A stretch of DNA of 64,000 bases, from contig AP026135.1 of NCBI GenBank assembly GCA_030295235.1, positions 1,102,001 to 1,166,000 of the forward strand. Reading direction: 5' to 3'. Positions within the stretch are counted from its first letter, which is position 1, and each line of letters starts with the position of its first letter. A program made the translations under genes and the position numbers. The notes below the pieces were generated by a model, which worked only from the letters and a program-made list of their open reading frames with translations, made no database searches and was not told where the DNA came from. The stretch is from Fistulifera solaris. Lineage: Eukaryota > Bacillariophyta > Bacillariophyceae > Naviculales > Stauroneidaceae. Shown here in pieces: positions 57,313-64,000 of the stretch.

Positions 57313-57764
57313 TGTCACGGAAATGCGGATAGCGGGCAGACTACTAGGGACTCAGCCAATATGGCCGCACGACCTAATGCGAATTCCGATCCCCAAATCG
57401 GAAGCATCCGGAGTGTAACCTCTTGGGCGAGGCCCAAGGGTCTTTGCACGATTTGGGTTGATCGTGAAGGCGTGAAAGGTTTGCAAGCAACGCGATACAA
57501 GAATGTTAGAGCCACATACGTGAGCTCAGAATTTCAAGATAAAACAAGACCTAGTCCGATGGCAGTGACATTCTCGGCGGAACCATCACCCAGTGAGATT
57601 CCACCTTGTTCATTTGTCGGATTTGTAAAGGCTTCATAATATTGTTGTTTGGAAAACTTTGACTGTTTATCGTCTTAGCTCTACCAGATACTTCCTCTTC
57701 TGTTGTTGCGAAACGTAGCGACTTGGTTGACAGAATTTCTGTTTCTGTCCGTCGATACGTGAGA
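57313..57764 (+). repeat. 3' LTR of the copia element
   Basis: 452 bp, one base longer than the 5' LTR (an extra T near 57681). It is preceded by a purine-rich tract, GAGAGGGAG, at 57304-57312 and followed by the CTATC duplication. Confidence 0.94.
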
Positions 57765-57769
57765 CTATC

Positions 57770-58418
57770 CTGTAAAAACTAGCCTCAACTTTTGTCCGAT
57801 TCAAATTGTCTTCAGTCCCGGAATGCTAAGCCGTGTTTCTTCCTTTTTACTCTACAAGTTTTGTCTTTTGTCTAAGCTTTGAATGTGCTGCCATTTGCCT
57901 TACCAGGAAGAGTCCTGATCTTTTTTAACTCTCCGTTTGTACCAGGTAAGGATATTATTATTTGGAGTGACGAGTGACGCACATCGCAGGAATGAATGAA
58001 TAATCATCATCGTCAAGTCCTTACAAAGAATGAAGTCCCTTTCTTTTTTCTTTTCCTAACTACGTAGTACAAAGTACAAGTAGTACTATAGACTACACTG
58101 GCAATCAATTTCACCGCAACATGTTGAATTACTACGGTTTTTGTATCGAAATTCCAAATAATGAAACTATGAAAATCGTGACTGAAGAGTACAGAAAAGG
58201 AACTACCACTGGAAATCAAGTACATTCTGCTTTATAGACGGAGAATCCTATAATTGGAGGGAGATGCAATTTTTGTCTTGCAAGCTTTCCTGGAAAGTCC
58301 TAACACTACCTGGTACCTGCTAACCCTCATAACGAAAATAATGAGCGATCATCTTGCGAAAACTCGTGCTCTCATTTGTGTTGTTGCTACCTGTAATTTA
58401 TATTTTTAATGAACAACA
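57770..58418. promoter_or_regulatory. upstream region of the Pro/Val-stalk protein gene
   Basis: About 650 bp with TACCAGGTA (57940-57948), TACGTAGTA (58061-58069) overlapping GTACAAAGTAC (58067-58077), and TACCTGGTA (58307-58315), 112 bp before the ATG. No gene is seen. Confidence 0.5.
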
Positions 58419-61196
<2,778 letters not shown>

Positions 61197-61270
61197 CAAT
61201 GCACAATAAGCTACCACAAATTGGATCGCATAAGTACAAGGAAAACAAGATGGACCATTCTTTATATACG

Positions 61271-62396
61271 TTACAATATTTGCGCTCCCACTTTGGCAAT
61301 ACCTTCTGCTTTCATAAATTCTTCGCGTAATGTGTAAATATATTGCATCATTTTGATTTCAATCGGTGTCATCGTGATAGTATTGAAAAAGTCGACGTGG
61401 AGAACGACGCGTTCTTGTGTTTTGTGCGCATTGAATGTTTCGTGTCGATAGGTAGTATCGTACAACAAGCACTTCCCTTTCTCATAATACCGCTTCTGAT
61501 CCGCTACTTGAATCCATGCGGATTCCGGTTCCAATTCAATGCCCATTTGTGCGGTCAGCCACATGTTGTTGCCATCGGTGTGATTCGGAATGCCCGAATT
61601 GGGTTGCTGTCGATTGAAACCCGCAATGCGTCCAGCCAAGGGTACCGTTTCGAGCAATCGTGTGGTAGTGGGACACAAATGATAAGGAAAGTTGGGTATG
61701 CGATGGCCGTTGTAAAACAAGACCAGTGTTTTCCATCCGCTTTCGTAATTCATACTCGTAACGGATTGGAAACGATCGACACTGTCTTCCATGAGAGCGT
61801 GATATTCTTGCACAATCGTATCGTAATGTTTCGTCAATTGTTGACACAACGCCACTTGCGAAGGCTCATAAAAGGGCTGACCGGGTCCTAATCCAGGCAT
61901 GTAGGCATGTAATTCATCGACTGGTCGAAAGGGATCCAAAGGTTCCTCCAGTTTGGGCAAATCAGGGTTGACCGCGTGTCGCAAGAAGCCAGCGATTCTG
62001 ATTAACTCCTTGTCATTCACAGAGAACTTGGATTTTAATAAAGAAGGAATGAGTTGCCAGAACGGATCGTCCGTTCCTTGTACTGCTTGTCCTAAAACCG
62101 ATTGACTGGCTTGTTCTTGCAACTCTGCTAACCAGGCATCGGTTTCCGATTTCACGTATGGTTTGTTAGTAGAAGGTGCTTTCTTCTTTTGCCCTTTTCA
62201 TTTGTTTGTTTTTCTTTTTTGGGTGTTTGATTTGCTTTCGGTGCACCAAATCCTTTCCCCGAAGATGCTTTGAGCAAAGAAACGATTCGTTGTCTCGAAT
62301 GATGATTATTCGACGACGACGTCACAGAAAAAGGCTCCTGTGTTGCTGTTACAAAGCAGTAGCAACGCACAAAAAAGCTGTCACGAACGATAACAT
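61271..62396 (-). CDS. aspartyl/asparaginyl beta-hydroxylase-family dioxygenase with N-terminal leader
   Basis: A 2-oxoglutarate/Fe(II) oxygenase. The core shows the metal ligands: H-x-D in PNHTDGNN, the His of LLYDTTYRHETFN, and the 2-oxoglutarate-binding RVVLHVDFF. The family core starts near 61850. Upstream come KSETDAWLAELQEQA and a leader ending ASSGKGFGAPK. The ATG at 62396 (MLSFVTAFF...) would give a signal-peptide-like start, so entry to the secretory route or the plastid is plausible. Two frame changes lie at homopolymers, A6 62371-62376 and T4 62187-62190; one added base at each joins leader and enzyme. The next gene (63046-63877, same strand) shares the SGKGFG element after its leader. 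The substrate is unknown. Confidence 0.82.
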
Positions 62397-63045
62397 GAAA
62401 AAGAATTATTTGTATAAAGAAAAGAAAGACTGAAAGTTACAAGACATGTAACCTTATCGTCACAAACATCATCATTGTCACATTTCATAATAAAACATCA
62501 ACAATATAAACCGACATCGTCCGATCCACGCGTTTGTTCGGATGCAAGACAGACCATAAACCGAAACCCCATTGTAAACTGCACTATCTAGTAAAGTGTA
62601 AGCGACCTTTTTCTGTGACTCAAGTAAACTGCAGTCCCGAAACCGGTGGTCCACATGATCACGAATGAAGAATGAATGCAAAGCAACGACCACGTGACAT
62701 TAACCTGCCTATAACCGACAAGATTATAGAATGAATTCTATAAAGAAGCTATATTTTGATTCCTCTTATTCGCACTGCAAAAACGTCGGAGTTAACATCC
62801 CTTTTTCCGCCTCACACGCGTTTGCCAGCATGTCTATTGGTTTCGTTGTTGTTTGCCATCCTCTTTTCTTGTCAGCGAATGAATCCCGAAACATATTCAT
62901 GTATCACAAATTATCACTGATTTTTTAGTAGGCTACAGAATAAGCATGTCAAGTACTGCGAATAGTTGCTAGTTATAGCACTCACTTGACTCGTCGCCAT
63001 TCAGACGTCAATATTTGCCTTGGTTCCATCGACTCAATAAAAAGG
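62397..63045. other. intergenic region
   Basis: About 650 bp between two (-) genes. I see nothing in it beyond A/T-rich sequence; the short open frames have no recognisable content. Confidence 0.5.
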
Positions 63046-63877
63046 TCACGCATACGCATTTGGATTATCGGGAATATCCGGCATATCTTGCAGCTGATAC
63101 AGCAATCGAATCGCCGGACTATCCCGTTGGAGACTCGCTACTTCAAACTGCGTTTGGAGACCTAACCATTCCAAGGGCCGCAACACTTGTGTGGCACAAA
63201 ACTCATCCAAATCTTCCAAGGAAACGTGCGGTACAAGAATCAAGGAACCCGTGTGTACCGCATTCTGTGTTTTCAGCTCATAAATTTCACTCCAACAAGT
63301 GGCAAACAAATCCGTTGACGGCGAGGCAACGTGGAACCGTTGAATGGCCATTAATCGTCGACCTTCTTCCATGAAATGCAAATCATTGTCGTCGTCTTTT
63401 CCACCTGGACTGTTAGTAATGGGAATATCCAGCAACGATTGATGCATGCTGTCCAAAAAGGCACTCAAGAAGGACATATCCTTTTCTTCGGACGGTTTGT
63501 CGGGTAGGGCGATATGTTGATGTTGTTCGATAATGTCGCCGCGATTTCTCAATACATCTACTGCCAGACACGGTGCCATGGATAATTCACGAAACATGGG
63601 GATCCAGCGGCTCTTATCATCAAAAAAAGTCTATCATGGTCACGTCACTGATATCGGGGAGTGGTGAATTGCTAATGCGGTTAATATCCTTTCCATACGT
63701 TTTTGCCGGAGCGGGACGTGGAGAAGGTTCCTGTTTTCCGAATCCTTTTCCGCTCGCAAAAAGGCATGTTTGTTGTCGCTTATGATGGAAGAGCGATGAA
63801 AAGACAAAGGCAATGGTAGGCAGAGCATTGATCAACACAAACAAAGGAAAAACTTGATGAGAATAATGATATCGCAT
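63046..63877 (-). CDS. plastid-targeted-looking protein of unknown function; one frame break
   Basis: I do not recognise the family. The ATG at 63877 (the codon at 63898 is TTG) starts a hydrophobic signal-peptide-like leader (MRYHYSHQVFPLFVLINALP), then TIAFVFSS, reminiscent of the Phe-containing cleavage site of diatom plastid presequences. A basic transit-like part containing FASGKGFGK follows. The mature part includes VTMIDFFDDKSRWIPMFRELSMAPCLA, a QRFHVASPSTDLF stretch, LILVPHVSLEDLDEF and RPLEWLGLQTQFEV. The frame change at A7 63622-63628 is explained by one extra base. It ends DIPDNPNAYA. It neighbours the beta-hydroxylase on the same strand with 650 bp between them. Confidence 0.65.
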
Positions 63878-64000
63878 CTGGACGAAGAATAAAAGCAATG
63901 AATCAAAGGATGAAGACTAGTGAGCAGAAGAGATTGTAACAGTAATAAAGGATAGATGACTCTTTTGTACAAAGGATAAAAAAAATCTTTGTTGTTGTGC
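63878..64000. other. upstream flank of the last gene, window edge
   Basis: 123 bp of A-rich sequence before the ATG at 63877. Nothing is recognised. Confidence 0.5.

Larger units (their letters stand above)
50666..57764 (+). mobile_element. Ty1/copia LTR retrotransposon (CoDi-like), young, broken
   Basis: A fossil element of 7.1 kb with LTRs of 451 and 452 bp that differ by a single-base indel, flanked by the target duplication CTATC (50661-50665 and 57765-57769). Parts in copia order: gag-like region (about 51216-52503); a C-x2-C / H-x4-H zinc-like motif near 52525-52575; protease with WDTGATVAVTF (about 53578); integrase with the HH-CC head and the HTDNGTF block (about 54040-54650); reverse transcriptase with FAQAPL and YVDD (about 55760-56480); RNase H (about 56770-57170). 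Integrase before reverse transcriptase is diagnostic of Ty1/copia. It is broken, with about six to eight interruptions. The near-identical LTRs indicate recent insertion. Confidence 0.94.

Overview
The window reads as nuclear DNA of a diatom, most probably a raphid pennate such as Phaeodactylum tricornutum or a close relative. This is inferred from: short GT-AG introns (66-104 bp) in otherwise compact genes; N-termini that look like secretory, mitochondrial or plastid leaders; Ty1/copia (CoDi-like) and Ty3/gypsy LTR elements; and typical families such as GT92 glycosyltransferases, GAF-histidine kinase-receiver hybrids and Pro/Val-rich surface proteins. I saw no tRNA, rRNA or CRISPR array.

Layout. 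0.5-5.1 kb: a GT92 glycosyltransferase (+) converging on an RFT1 lipid-oligosaccharide flippase (-). 5.8-6.3 kb: a small acidic protein of unknown function. 6.3-11.35 kb: a young but broken gypsy element. 11.9-13.1 kb: MoaE (molybdopterin synthase large subunit) and a Tim17-like membrane protein. 13.5-25.5 kb: a 0.9-kb inverted duplication carrying an unrecognised gene. It brackets two paralogous secreted Cys-rich proteins, an SNM1-type DNA cross-link repair nuclease, an AGC kinase and a MORN-repeat protein. 26-36.6 kb: a hybrid histidine kinase, a saccharopine-dehydrogenase-like oxidoreductase, a TBC Rab-GAP and a large RelA/SpoT-like plus TPR protein. 36.7-42.3 kb: an acidic tandem-repeat protein and a type II membrane glycosyltransferase-like protein. 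43.1-50.4 kb: a TPR protein, MoaC with a His-rich insert, a dCTP-pyrophosphatase-like protein and a GST-like protein whose CPYC motif lies on a 12-nt microexon. 50.7-57.8 kb: a young copia element. 58.4-63.9 kb: a secreted or membrane protein with a Pro/Val stalk, an aspartyl/asparaginyl beta-hydroxylase and a plastid-targeted-looking protein.

Two window-wide signals stand out. First, the near-palindrome TACCAGGTA/TACCTGGTA occurs at least 14 times, always outside genes and always within about 480 bp upstream of a start codon; about 0.5 copies are expected by chance. Second, some twenty host-gene reading frames are interrupted by a one-base change at a homopolymer, exactly where the family requires continuity. 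That points to systematic indel error in the underlying assembly more than to mass gene decay. It matters for every 'split' gene here.

Functional links: MoaC and MoaE belong to the same molybdenum-cofactor pathway but are 34 kb apart and not co-transcribed. GT92, RFT1 and the 41-42 kb glycosyltransferase-like gene all relate to glycan work in the secretory system. The other neighbours show no shared pathway.
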